Origin: DASZGI01 sp035938995
Lineage (GTDB): Bacteria > Actinomycetota > Actinomycetes > Streptomycetales > Catenulisporaceae
Assembly: GCF_035938995.1 (NCBI RefSeq)
Contig: NZ_DASZGI010000156.1
Span: 1-32,329 of the forward strand
Reading direction: 5' to 3'
DNA: 32,329 nt
This document shows, in pieces, positions 1 through 7,629 of this stretch; within the stretch, counting starts at the first letter, position 1, and each line of letters starts with the position of its first letter. A program made the translations under genes and the position numbers. Under the pieces are notes generated by a model. The model was not told the origin of the DNA. It saw only the letters and a list, made by a program, of their open reading frames with translations, and did not search any database.

Positions 1-221
1 GCCGCGACGATCTCGCGCGGCGAGCCCAGCGCCTCAAGCACCGCGCTCACGGCTTCGGCGTCGTCGCGTCCGCTCTCGGCCAGGGCGACCTGGATGTGCG
101 AGCGCACGTCGTCGACCAGTTCCCTGCGCCGCCCCGCCGGGAGCGAGCGCGCGGCCGCCTTCAGGTCACTGAGATAGTGCTCGATCCGCCGCGCCGCGCC
201 GGTGTTGCCCGTCCTGCTCAC
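1..221 (-). CDS. HAAS-type signalling protein, N-terminal part (runs off the window)
   Basis: Only the first 73 or so residues are inside the window; the gene continues past base 1. The visible part begins VSRTGNTGAARRIEHYLSDL and continues with a helical, charged segment ending in EALGSPREIVAA. This layout (short helix, L..LP..RR.ELV.D...H, then a G.P..I motif) is typical of the HAAS/DUF1700 domain, a cytoplasmic alpha-helical domain usually followed by membrane helices. The GTG start overlaps the stop of the PadR gene (GTGA), so the two are translationally coupled. PadR-HAAS pairs are a known arrangement in which PadR controls the partner. The membrane part cannot be seen, so the full architecture is inferred. 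Confidence 0.72.
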   Translation of the reverse strand, partial: MSRTGNTGAARRIEHYLSDLKAAARSLPAGRRRELVDDVRSHIQVALAESGRDDAEAVSAVLEALGSPREIVA

Positions 222-625
222 TGTGGTCCCCCACTGCTGGTGTCGGTGCCGTCGTTGTCTGTGTTGCTTGTGCCCGTGTTGCTTGTGTCTGTGGCGATGA
301 AGTGTTCGACCGCATCGCGGAAACTCGCCCATTCGGCGGTGAATTCGGCCAGTGCCCGCCTGCCGTCCGCGGTGAGCGCGTAGTAACGCCGCGGCGGTCC
401 GGAGGGCGACTCCTGCCAGGAGGTCTCCACCAGCTCGTCGCGGCGCAGCCGGGACAGCAGCGGGTAGATCGTCCCCTCGCTGGTGACCATCGCGTCGGCC
501 GAGCCGAGGTCGCGTACGAGTTCGACCCCGTAGCGCGGACCGTCGCGCAGCAGCGCGAGGACGCAGTACTCGAGCACGCCCCGCCGCAGCTGGCTCACCG
601 CCTTGAGTGCGCCGCCAGGTTCCAT
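218..625 (-). CDS. PadR family transcriptional regulator
   Basis: This 135-aa protein has the PadR winged-helix pattern. Residues about 12-95 carry LRRGVLEYCVLALL, then YGVELVRDL, the recognition region GTIYPLLSRLRRDELV and the wing GPPRRYYALTADGRRAL. The C-terminal 25 residues are a Thr/Ser/Asn/Asp-rich tail (TSNTGTSNTDNDGTDTSSGG) without obvious fold; the short family members typically end soon after the wing, so this tail is an extra. The last base pairs overlap the downstream HAAS-type gene. PadR proteins usually repress their own operon and respond to ligands or cell-envelope stress. A short inverted repeat lies 25-37 bases upstream of the ATG. Confidence 0.9.
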   Translation of the reverse strand: MEPGGALKAVSQLRRGVLEYCVLALLRDGPRYGVELVRDLGSADAMVTSEGTIYPLLSRLRRDELVETSWQESPSGPPRRYYALTADGRRALAEFTAEWASFRDAVEHFIATDTSNTGTSNTDNDGTDTSSGGPQ

Positions 626-649
626 GCGTCACAAGGTAGCGGAAGGTTG

Positions 650-662
650 CTTGCGCCGCAAG
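650..662. promoter_or_regulatory. Possible operator upstream of padR
   Basis: CTTGC-GCC-GCAAG is a perfect inverted repeat with 5-bp arms. Around it, AAGGTA/AAGGTT-like motifs recur at about 633, 643 and 661. It lies just upstream of the PadR start, where autoregulatory sites are common. It does not match a PadR consensus that I can name, so the function is a guess. Confidence 0.3.
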
Positions 663-778
663 GTACCCGGCGGCGCACGATGCGGGGGAGGGGAGTGGTG
701 AGGGTCCAGTGGAGTGACGTGGCGCGGGCATCGGCCTGACTCCAGGCAAATTGCCCAGCACGGCGGCGATTAAGAACC

Positions 779-807
779 TTGACTTATGCGTAATCTCGGA
801 CCAATAT
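779..807 (+). promoter_or_regulatory. Candidate sigma-70 promoter for the GH3 gene
   Basis: TTGACT (779-784) is followed after exactly 17 bases by CAATAT (802-807), inside a locally AT-richer stretch. The -35 is close to consensus and the -10 is weak. The predicted start of transcription, near 814, would give a leader of about 165 bases that contains the long inverted repeat at 847-941. Confidence 0.4.
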
Positions 808-809
808 CG

Positions 810-819
810 GGTTCGAACC
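810..819. promoter_or_regulatory. Palindrome overlapping the expected transcription start of the GH3 gene
   Basis: GGTTCGAACC is a perfect 10-base palindrome immediately after the candidate -10 box, a position suited to an operator. The ROK-family regulator encoded downstream of the GH3 gene is a plausible binder, but this is inference only. Confidence 0.3.
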
Positions 820-846
820 GTCGAGGCCCCGATGAGTAAGTGACAT

Positions 847-941
847 TCGTGGACACGCCGGCGCACCGCGTTCACGCCAGTCGACCCGCCCCGCGAAGCG
901 GCGCCCGCGCCTGCCGGGCCGACGCGCCGGCGTGTCCACGA
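847..941. repeat. Long inverted repeat in the GH3 leader region
   Basis: Bases 847-864 and 924-941 are perfect reverse complements over 18 bp (arm core GGACACGCCGGCGC), separated by 59 bases. The structure ends 37 bases before the GH3 start codon. It could form a strong stem in the mRNA leader, act as an attenuator, or be the remnant of a small mobile repeat. There is no T-tract. Confidence 0.7.
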
Positions 942-978
942 CTTCCCCCGCCTTACCCACGACGATGGAGTCGAGTCG

Positions 979-3900
979 ATGAGACGAATACCGTCGCGCC
1001 GTCGCCCCCTGATAGCCGCGGGCTGTGCCTTAGCTCTCGCCGGCGCCTTCGCGACCGCTGCCAACGCCGCTCCCACTCGCGGAGCCGTGCGCACTGCCCC
1101 TGCGGCGAGCAGCCAGCCCATCTACCTGAACACCAGCTACTCCGCTGAGGAGCGCGCCGCAGACTTGGTCTCGCGGATGACGCTGGCCGAGAAGGTCGCG
1201 CAGCTGAGCACGACGAGCGCGCCGGCGATCCCGCGCTTGGGCGTGCAGCAGTACACGTACCAGGCCGAAGCCCAGCACGGCGTCAACTACCTGGGCGCCG
1301 ACCAGAACAGCGGCAACCATCCGAACCCGCCGGTCGCAACCAGCTTCCCGACCAACTTCGCGTCGAGCATGTCCTGGGACCCGAGCCTGGTGTATCAGGA
1401 GACGACGGCGATCTCGGACGAGGCGCGCGGTTTCCTGGACAAGTCGTTGTTCGGCACCGGGCAGAACAACCTGGGACCGTCGGCGAGTGATTACGGCAGC
1501 CTGACGTTCTGGGCGCCGACCGTGAACCTGGACCGGGACCCGCGCTGGGGACGCACCGACGAGGCCTTCGGTGAGGACCCGTACCTGGTCGGGCAGATGG
1601 CCGGGGCGTTCGTCAACGGCTTCCAGGGCAACACCATGTCCGGGCAGTCCATCAACGGCTACTTGAAGGCCGCCGCGACCGCCAAGCACTACGCCCTCAA
1701 CAACGAGGAGCTGAACCGCCTCGGCGACTCCTCCAACGTCGACGACGCCACCCTGCGCGAGTACTACCTGGCGCAGTTCTCCAGCCTGATCCAGAACGCG
1801 CATGTCGCGGGCCTGATGACCTCGTACAACGCGATCAACGGCACGCCGTCGGTGGCGGACACGTACACCGCGAACCAGATCGCGCAGCGCACCGACGGAT
1901 TCAACGGCTACGTCACCTCCGACTGCGGCGCGGTCGGCACGACGTACCAGAACTTCCCGAGCGGCCACGCCTGGGCACCGCCCGGCTTCTCCACGGATGA
2001 CGGCGGCACGAACGCGATCTGGACCAACACGGCCACCGGCGCGAAGGTTTCCGGCCAGGCCGGCGGCCAGGCGTACGCGCTGCGCGCCGGAACGGACGTG
2101 AACTGCGGCGGCAACGAGAACACCGTCCCGAACATCCAGGCCGCGATCAGCGCCGGGATCCTGAGCGTGGGCGTGATCGACAATGCGCTGATCCACCTGT
2201 TCACGATCCGCATGCAGACCGGCGAGTTCGATCCGGCGAGCAGCGTGCCGTACACCGGCATCACCAAGTCGGCGATCCAGAGCCCGGCCCATCAGGCCCT
2301 TGCGACGCAGGTCGCGGACAACTCGCTGGTGCTGCTGAAGAACGCGAACGTCTCGGGCACCAGCGCCCCGCTGCTGCCGGCGAGCCCGTCGAAGCTGAAC
2401 AACGTCGTCATCCTCGGCGACATGGCCAACGCGGTGACCCTCGGCGACTACTCCGGCGCCCCGAGCCTCCAGGTCAACGCGGTGCAGGGCATCACCAGCG
2501 CGATCAAGGCGGTGAACCCGAACGCGAACATCCTGTTCGACGCGGCCGGCACCTCCAGCACCGCCACCTCGGCCGCGGTGCTCAGCGCCTCGACGCAGAC
2601 GGCGATCAAGAACGCTGATCTGGTGATCCTCTTCGTGGGCACCAACCAGAACAACGCCCAGGAGGGCGTCGACCGCACGACGCTCAACATGCCGGGCAAC
2701 TACGACTCGCTGATCAACCAGACGGCGGCGCTGGGCAACCCGAAGACGGCGATGGTCATCCAGTCCGACGGCCCGGTGAAGATCAGCGACGTCCAGTCCG
2801 AAGTCCCCGCAATCGTCTTCAGCGGTTACAACGGTGAAAGCCAGGGCACCGCGCTCGCCGACGTTCTCCTCGGCAAGCAGAACCCCAGTGGGCACCTGAA
2901 CTTCACCTGGTACGCCGACGACTCGCAGCTTCCTGCGATGAGCAATTACAGCATCACGCCGGCCGAAACCGGTGGTCTCGGCCGCACCTACCAGTACTTC
3001 ACCGGCACGCCCACGTACCCCTTCGGCTACGGCCTGAGCTACAGCAACTTCTCCTACTCGGCGGCGACCGTCGATAACTCCAGCGTGACTGCGGACGGCA
3101 CCGTCAACGTCAGCTTCACCGTCACCAACACCGGAAGCACCGCAGGCGCGACCGTCGCGCAGCTCTACGTCGCCACACCCTTCACCGTCTCCGGAGTGCA
3201 ACTCCCGAACAAGCGGCTCGAGGGCTTCCAGAAGACCAACGTGCTGAACCCCGGCGCCTCACAGCAGATCACCATCCCGGTGAAGATCAGCGATCTGTGG
3301 TTCTGGGACTCCACGAACATGAAGGAAGTCGTCTACGACGGCACTTACGCCTTCCAGGTCGGCGCCAGCTCCGGCGACATCCGCTCGACCGTGAACGTCG
3401 CGGTCACCGGCGCCATCACCCCGAAGGTCCAATACGTCACCGTTCAGCCGCCGGCCTTCGTCTACAACGCCGGGCAGACCCTCGACCTCACGGCGAAGAA
3501 CCCGTGGATCGCCGACGACACCACCGGCGTCGGCTCGGTGCCGCAGGGCCGGAACATGAGCGTGACCGCGGACAACATCGTCGAGGCCGCGAACAACGAC
3601 CAGTCGTTCGTCAACCTTTCCGGCGCCCAGGTCAGCTACTCGACCAGCGACCCGACGGTGGCGACGGTCAGCACCGCAGGCCTGGTCCACGCGGTCGGCG
3701 ACGGCGTCGCGACGATCTCGGTGACCGTCAACGGCGTCACGGGATCTACGCCGATCGTCGTGCAGCACACGCTGACCCTCAACGCGCCGCCGGTGACGAC
3801 TGCAAACGGCACGGTCACGGCGACCACGACGTACGTCAACGGCGGCACCGCTGCGCAGAGCAACGTCAACCTGTCCGTCACCGCGCCGAGCGGCTGGACC

Positions 3901-5049
3901 GCGTCGGCGACCACACCCTCCTCCTTCTCCAGCGTGGCCGGTGGGCAGACGGTGCAGACCACGTGGCACCTGACCGCGCCCGCAGGCGCATCGCCGGGTG
4001 CTTACGCGCTCTCCGCGCAGGCCGCAGTGACCGGCACCGGGCCGTACACCGATTCCGGCACGATCAACATCGCCTATCCCTCATTCACCGCAGCCTTCGA
4101 CAACGTCGGCATCACCGACGACTCCAACACGAAGCCGGGCAACTTCGACGGCCCCAACGGCGCCAGCTATTCGGCGCAGGCCCTGGCCTCGGCCGGATTG
4201 TCGCCGGGCGGTTCGTTCACCCACGACGGAGTCACCTTCACCTGGCCGAACGTCGCCTCGGGAACCAACGACAACATCGTGGCCGAGGGGCAGACAGTCC
4301 CGCTGTCCGGCTCCGGCACCACGCTGGGCATCCTGGGCTCGTCTGCCTACGGCACGGGATCCGGGACCGGAACGATCGTCTACACCGATGGCAGTACCCA
4401 GACATTCGGGCTCGCCTTCGCCGACTGGTGGTCCTCGACCGCAGCCGGTGGCACGGACATCGCGGCCACGCTGTCGTACATCAACAACAACGCCGGCAAG
4501 CAGACCCAGACCGTGCACATGTACTACCAAGCTGTCTCGCTCACAGCGGGCAAGACCGTGCAGGATGTCGTCCTGCCCAACGTCAGCGCCGGTGCGACGC
4601 CGAATGTCACCGCGACACACATCTTCGCGTTGGCCATATCGGGGTCGTCAACAAGCGGTGTGATCAGCCTTCGTGCACACGCGAACGGCAAGATCGTGAC
4701 CGCTGACAACGCCGGTGCCAGTCCGCTGATCGCGAACCGCACCGCGATCGGCCCGTGGGAGCAGTTCGATCTGATCAACAACTCGGACGGCAGTGTGAGC
4801 TTCCGGGCGCACGCGAACGGCGACATCGTCACGGCCGATAACGCCGGTGCCAGCCCATTGATCGCGAACCGCACCGCGATCGGGCCGTGGGAGGAGTTCG
4901 ACCTCATCCATAACTCCGATGGCAGTGTGAGCTTCCGGGCGCACGCGAACGGCGACATCGTCACGGCCGATAACGCCGGTGCCAGCCCGCTGATCGCGAA
5001 CCGCACCGCGATCGGGCCCTGGGAGGAATTCGACCTCATCAATGACTGA
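979..5049 (+). CDS. Secreted multidomain GH3 glycoside hydrolase (beta-glucosidase/xylosidase-like)
   Basis: A 1356-aa exported enzyme expected to remove glycosyl residues from plant-type oligosaccharides. An arginine-rich N-terminus and hydrophobic core form a signal peptide with likely cleavage after ATAANA (about residue 30). The GH3 N-domain follows (about 50-400), with the KH pair at 236-237 and the nucleophile Asp315 in TSDCGAVG. The GH3 C-domain (about 450-680) has QEGVDR, whose Glu562 is the candidate acid/base. Then come the fibronectin-III-like GH3 cap (about 693-810), a BIg2-like domain (TSDPTVATVS), a NEW3-like domain, a beta-rich domain of unknown family (about 1035-1220) and three fascin-like repeats. 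GGAG at 967-970 sits 8 bases before the ATG. Substrate cannot be decided from sequence. The C-terminal part is much longer than in an ordinary GH3 enzyme of 700-900 residues. Confidence 0.9.
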   Translation: MRRIPSRRRPLIAAGCALALAGAFATAANAAPTRGAVRTAPAASSQPIYLNTSYSAEERAADLVSRMTLAEKVAQLSTTSAPAIPRLGVQQYTYQAEAQHGVNYLGADQNSGNHPNPPVATSFPTNFASSMSWDPSLVYQETTAISDEARGFLDKSLFGTGQNNLGPSASDYGSLTFWAPTVNLDRDPRWGRTDEAFGEDPYLVGQMAGAFVNGFQGNTMSGQSINGYLKAAATAKHYALNNEELNRLGDSSNVDDATLREYYLAQFSSLIQNAHVAGLMTSYNAINGTPSVADTYTANQIAQRTDGFNGYVTSDCGAVGTTYQNFPSGHAWAPPGFSTDDGGTNAIWTNTATGAKVSGQAGGQAYALRAGTDVNCGGNENTVPNIQAAISAGILSVGVIDNALIHLFTIRMQTGEFDPASSVPYTGITKSAIQSPAHQALATQVADNSLVLLKNANVSGTSAPLLPASPSKLNNVVILGDMANAVTLGDYSGAPSLQVNAVQGITSAIKAVNPNANILFDAAGTSSTATSAAVLSASTQTAIKNADLVILFVGTNQNNAQEGVDRTTLNMPGNYDSLINQTAALGNPKTAMVIQSDGPVKISDVQSEVPAIVFSGYNGESQGTALADVLLGKQNPSGHLNFTWYADDSQLPAMSNYSITPAETGGLGRTYQYFTGTPTYPFGYGLSYSNFSYSAATVDNSSVTADGTVNVSFTVTNTGSTAGATVAQLYVATPFTVSGVQLPNKRLEGFQKTNVLNPGASQQITIPVKISDLWFWDSTNMKEVVYDGTYAFQVGASSGDIRSTVNVAVTGAITPKVQYVTVQPPAFVYNAGQTLDLTAKNPWIADDTTGVGSVPQGRNMSVTADNIVEAANNDQSFVNLSGAQVSYSTSDPTVATVSTAGLVHAVGDGVATISVTVNGVTGSTPIVVQHTLTLNAPPVTTANGTVTATTTYVNGGTAAQSNVNLSVTAPSGWTASATTPSSFSSVAGGQTVQTTWHLTAPAGASPGAYALSAQAAVTGTGPYTDSGTINIAYPSFTAAFDNVGITDDSNTKPGNFDGPNGASYSAQALASAGLSPGGSFTHDGVTFTWPNVASGTNDNIVAEGQTVPLSGSGTTLGILGSSAYGTGSGTGTIVYTDGSTQTFGLAFADWWSSTAAGGTDIAATLSYINNNAGKQTQTVHMYYQAVSLTAGKTVQDVVLPNVSAGATPNVTATHIFALAISGSSTSGVISLRAHANGKIVTADNAGASPLIANRTAIGPWEQFDLINNSDGSVSFRAHANGDIVTADNAGASPLIANRTAIGPWEEFDLIHNSDGSVSFRAHANGDIVTADNAGASPLIANRTAIGPWEEFDLIND
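4666..5049 (+). repeat. Three tandem 132-bp repeats encoding a fascin-like (beta-trefoil) module
   Basis: The units start at 4666, 4798 and 4930; the third is cut at 120 bases by the stop codon. Each encodes about 44 residues containing RAHANG.IVTADNAGA and NRTAIGPWE. These motifs are typical of fascin-like beta-trefoil repeats in secreted actinobacterial proteins, which often bind carbohydrate or surfaces. Units 2 and 3 differ at only about five bases over the compared stretch, while unit 1 is more divergent, pointing to recent duplication or homogenisation. Confidence 0.85.
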
Positions 5050-5093
5050 CCGGTTGTCCGATTGACGGCGTGAACCCGCGCCCGATCGATCAG

Positions 5094-5133
5094 CGGCCCG
5101 CGGGACCTGCCTCGACGCAGGTTCCGCGGGCCG
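5094..5133. terminator. Hairpin terminator after the GH3 gene
   Basis: Arms 5094-5110 and 5117-5133 pair over 17 bp with a single G-U-type mismatch and a 6-base loop. It lies 45 bases after the GH3 stop codon. There is no T-run, which is common for actinobacterial terminators. Its place argues against the GTG at 5070 as start of the next gene. Confidence 0.7.
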
Positions 5134-5171
5134 TCGGCGCGCCCGCTGCGCCTGTCGCGCCGCTGTCGTCG

Positions 5172-6440
5172 ATGGTTCGGCCGGCCGTACGGTACAAAGA
5201 GATCGCACAGTTGCACGACCTCAGGGAGGAGTCCGCCGTCAACGCGCCGCTGAATCTCCGGGAAGAGGGGCGCCTGCGCGTGCTCCAGGCGCTGTACGAC
5301 AGCGTCAGGACCAGCCGCCCCGAGCTGATCCGCCGCACCGGCCTGTCCCGCGCGACGGTGTCCGCCCTCGTCGCGGACCTGATCACCACCGGGCTCGTGC
5401 AGGAGGAGAACGGGCCGGCCGAACAGGAGACCCGGCCCACCGGGCGCCCCGCGCAGCCGCTGTCGCTCAATCCGTCCGCCGCGTATGCCATCGGCGCCGA
5501 CATCGGCCACGCGCACGTGCGTGTCGTGCTGTGCGACCTGTTCGGCACGCCCGTGTGGGACCGGGGCGAGATCAAGGAGGTCGACCGGGCGCCGTACGAG
5601 ACCCTCGACCTGGTCGCGGAGCTGATCGACCAGGCGATGCGGGACTGCGGCGTGCCGCGCGAGCGGGTGCTCGGCCTCGGCGCGGGCATCGCGTCCCCGG
5701 TGGACCGCGACGGCGCGCTGGGTGGCGAGGGGATCCTGCCGGGGTGGACCGGTATCCGCCCCAAAGCCGAACTGGAGGAGCGCACTGGCCTTCTCACCCA
5801 GCTGACCAACGACGCCAACGCCGGCGCGCTGGCCGAACGGCTCTACGGCGCTGGCCGCACCGCCGACGACATGGTCTACGTGCGCCTGTCCGCCGGGATC
5901 GGCGCGGGCATCGTCGCCGACGGCCGACTCCTGCTCGGCGCCGGAGGCCTGGCCGGGGAGTTCGGCCACCTGCCCGCCGTCCGCAACGGCCGGGTGTGCC
6001 GCTGCGGCAACCGCGGCTGCCTGGAAACGGTCGCCAGCCCCGTCGCCATCGCCCGACTGCTCGAAGAAAGCTGGGGCCAGCCGGTCACCGCGGCCGACCT
6101 GCCGAACCTGCTCGCGCGAGGCAACGCCGGAGCCCGCCGGGTGATCGAAGACGCGGGCGAAGCGGTCGGCCATGCACTGGCCGGACTGGTGACGCTGGTG
6201 AACCCGCAGCTCATCGTGATCGGCGGCGACCTCGCTGCGGCGGGCGAGGCCCTTTTCGAGCCCGTCCGCCGCGCGATCGCCCGCACCGCCCTCCCCTCCG
6301 CGGCGAACCAGGTCACGGTGGTTGCAGGCGAACTCGGCCCGCGCGCCGAAGTGCGCGGAGCCGCCGGAGGCGTGCTGGCCAGCGCCCCGCGCAGCCTCGC
6401 CATCATGAGCGGCGCCGATCCCCTCGCCCTGCCTGACTGA
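5172..6440 (+). CDS. ROK family transcriptional regulator
   Basis: A repressor-type ROK protein of about 422 aa from the ATG at 5172. The open frame extends up to a GTG at 5070, but that segment is Pro/Ala-rich and overlaps the terminator hairpin; a TTG at 5211 preceded by AAAGAG is another option. The N-terminal winged helix is clear (RPELIRRTGLSRATVSALVADL). The sugar-kinase-like part has the phosphate motif IGADIGHAHV, the sugar-binding LTNDANAGALAE, GAGGLAGEFGHLP, and the ROK zinc motif CRCGNRGCLE (from 5997). ROK repressors usually bind a sugar and release operators of sugar-use genes. Its place directly after the GH3 gene suggests control of that enzyme. Presence of the DNA-binding domain makes a pure kinase role unlikely. 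Confidence 0.9.
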   Translation: MVRPAVRYKEIAQLHDLREESAVNAPLNLREEGRLRVLQALYDSVRTSRPELIRRTGLSRATVSALVADLITTGLVQEENGPAEQETRPTGRPAQPLSLNPSAAYAIGADIGHAHVRVVLCDLFGTPVWDRGEIKEVDRAPYETLDLVAELIDQAMRDCGVPRERVLGLGAGIASPVDRDGALGGEGILPGWTGIRPKAELEERTGLLTQLTNDANAGALAERLYGAGRTADDMVYVRLSAGIGAGIVADGRLLLGAGGLAGEFGHLPAVRNGRVCRCGNRGCLETVASPVAIARLLEESWGQPVTAADLPNLLARGNAGARRVIEDAGEAVGHALAGLVTLVNPQLIVIGGDLAAAGEALFEPVRRAIARTALPSAANQVTVVAGELGPRAEVRGAAGGVLASAPRSLAIMSGADPLALPD

Positions 6441-6471
6441 CGTCTGCGAAAACAACTGGGGTGACGGCAGA

Positions 6472-6511
6472 GCGACGGGCATCCGTCGCCGACTGACCCC
6501 GGCACACGGGG
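6472..6511. terminator. Tandem hairpins between convergent genes
   Basis: The first stem pairs GCGACGG (6472-6478) with CCGTCGC (6483-6489) over a 4-base loop. The second pairs CCCCG (6497-6501) with CGGGG (6507-6511). They lie between the ROK gene (plus) and the ASCH-like gene (minus) and could terminate in both directions. The 174-base gap also contains GAGCGCTC at 6567-6574. Confidence 0.45.
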
Positions 6512-6614
6512 AGCAGGCCGATCAACGGACTTTGCGCGGGGACCGGGGCCGGATGCGCACTGAGATGAGCGCTCTCTCATGACCTGAGCGAGGATCGCCA
6601 GCGCGGCGCGGCGC

Positions 6615-6902
6615 CTAATCGACGACGTGGAACTCGATCCGGTAGAGGAGCGTGTCGTCGTGGATCGGCCCGGCGTGGGCGGCTCGCCGACGGAGTGATT
6701 CGAGGTCGGTCTCGCCGGAGCGTCGCAGGTCGGCGGCGTCGATGGAGGAGAAGGGGAGCAGCTCGACCGAGTCGACCACGATCTGGCCGGTGCCAACGCG
6801 GTAGCGGCCGCCGGCCTTCACCTGGGCTCGGCGCCAGAGCCGGAACGAGACGGTGATGTCGCCGGAAAGCACTTCCGCGCGCAATTCCTGGCTGAACTCC
6901 AT
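6615..6902 (-). CDS. ASCH/PUA-like domain small protein
   Basis: A protein of 95 aa from the ATG at 6902 (a GTG two codons earlier at 6908 would add two residues). It begins MEFSQELRAEVLSGDITVSF and contains FRLWRRAQVKAGGRYRVG, followed by a beta strand IVVDSVELLPF and a final LLYRIEFHVVD. The order (short helix, SG..TV.FR, GGRYRVG, then strands) fits the small ASCH/PUA-like beta-barrel proteins common in actinobacteria, which are thought to bind RNA or modified nucleotides. No strong Shine-Dalgarno is visible. It lies about 50 bases downstream of the 183-aa gene on the same strand, so they may be cotranscribed. Function in the cell is unknown. Confidence 0.72.
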   Translation of the reverse strand: MEFSQELRAEVLSGDITVSFRLWRRAQVKAGGRYRVGTGQIVVDSVELLPFSSIDAADLRRSGETDLESLRRRAAHAGPIHDDTLLYRIEFHVVD

Positions 6903-6951
6903 GCGCACACGCTACGGCTGGCCGGCGACACCGACATCTCCCGGCGACGGG

Positions 6952-7503
6952 TCAGGACGCTTCTTCACGCCAGAATGGCTGGGCGTGGTGCGCCGCGGTC
7001 AGAATCGCGTCCGCGTCCAGGACGAGATCGGCGTCTTCCAGGCCACGGTTCGGCCACGAACACGTCAGGGTGAGCAGGCCGGGCGGTGGTGGCAGCGGCG
7101 ACATCCACAAGGCCTGGCGTACGTGCTCGCTGTTGTCCGGGCCGCCTGAGGAACTCTCGGACTTGCAGACCATAAGCGTGGGCCCGTTCCCGCTGCGCAG
7201 CCCCGCTTCGTCATCCAGCGCGACCTGACTGCCGTCGGCGAGCCGAAGACGGAAAAGCAGCTGGCGATGCCCGCTGAAGTCCGTCGGATCAAACGGGGTC
7301 TCGGCGAGCGATGGTCCGTGCGCGTGGGCCTCGATCTCGACTTCGACGCCGGTCGGGTAGGCCAGCACTTGTCGTACGGCCAGCACGTATCTGTCCGACT
7401 GTGCGATGAGTACCGGCCCTGTGACGTATCCGCCGATCATCTCCGGCGGCCCGTACCACTCCGGCAGATCACCGGAGCCCCCGTTGCCCCGCGTCGCGTG
7501 CAT
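6952..7503 (-). CDS. Unrecognised 183-aa cytoplasmic protein
   Basis: I do not recognise a family for this protein. The ATG at 7503 is chosen because translation upstream of it is antisense to the SMP-30-like gene. The N-terminus has PEWYGPPEMIGGYVTGPVLI, followed by alternating beta-strand-like segments (RYVLAVRQVLAYPTGVEVEI, RQLLFRLRLADGSQVAL) and a late LLTLTCSWPNRGLEDADLVL strand-turn-helix segment. There is no signal peptide or membrane segment. The pattern suggests a beta-sandwich of two sheets. It is probably cotranscribed with the downstream ASCH-like gene and diverges from the SMP-30-like gene. Confidence 0.68.
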   Translation of the reverse strand: MHATRGNGGSGDLPEWYGPPEMIGGYVTGPVLIAQSDRYVLAVRQVLAYPTGVEVEIEAHAHGPSLAETPFDPTDFSGHRQLLFRLRLADGSQVALDDEAGLRSGNGPTLMVCKSESSSGGPDNSEHVRQALWMSPLPPPPGLLTLTCSWPNRGLEDADLVLDADAILTAAHHAQPFWREEAS

Positions 7504-7584
7504 GCGTGGAGCGTACTGTCTCGCGGCCGCGCCAGGGCGGGAGCATGTCGATCGGCCGGGTTGTCGTTCGTATAGGAGGCAAAG

Positions 7585-7614
7585 ATGTCGGCCCCGGTCG
7601 GCGCAACCTGGTGA
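7585..7614 (+). CDS. Possible 9-codon leader peptide upstream of the SMP-30-like gene
   Basis: ATG at 7585 opens a frame encoding MSAPVGATW that stops at 7612-7614, 15 bases before the SMP-30-like start. A perfect AGGAGG (7574-7579) lies 5 bases ahead of this ATG. That is a better ribosome binding site than most full-length genes here have, so translation is likely. It could serve in translational coupling or attenuation, or be the decayed start of an older gene. Confidence 0.45.
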   Translation: MSAPVGATW

Positions 7615-7629
7615 TACGAGGAGAGAGCG

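Larger units (their letters stand above)
626..978. other. Intergenic region between padR and the GH3 gene
   Basis: This 353-base divergent region has no credible gene. It holds the possible padR operator, an 11-base palindrome GGCAA-A-TTGCC (745-755), a candidate promoter (779-807), a palindrome just after it (810-819) and a long inverted repeat (847-941), each listed separately. Short open frames on the plus strand here lack a ribosome binding site and look like GC-rich shadows. Confidence 0.6.

Noticed and set aside
809..820. tRNA T-loop fragment or attachment site (GGTTCGA)
   Set aside because: No tRNA cloverleaf or integrase gene is present around it; the short palindrome fits an operator better.
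1030..3201. 723-aa open frame on the minus strand
   Set aside because: It is antisense to the GH3 gene, Arg/Val/Gly-rich without any domain, and results from the GC-rich codon pattern.
6561..6580. LacI-type operator around GAGCGCTC
   Set aside because: It lies between the ends of two convergent genes, not near a start, and the outer half-sites are not symmetrical.
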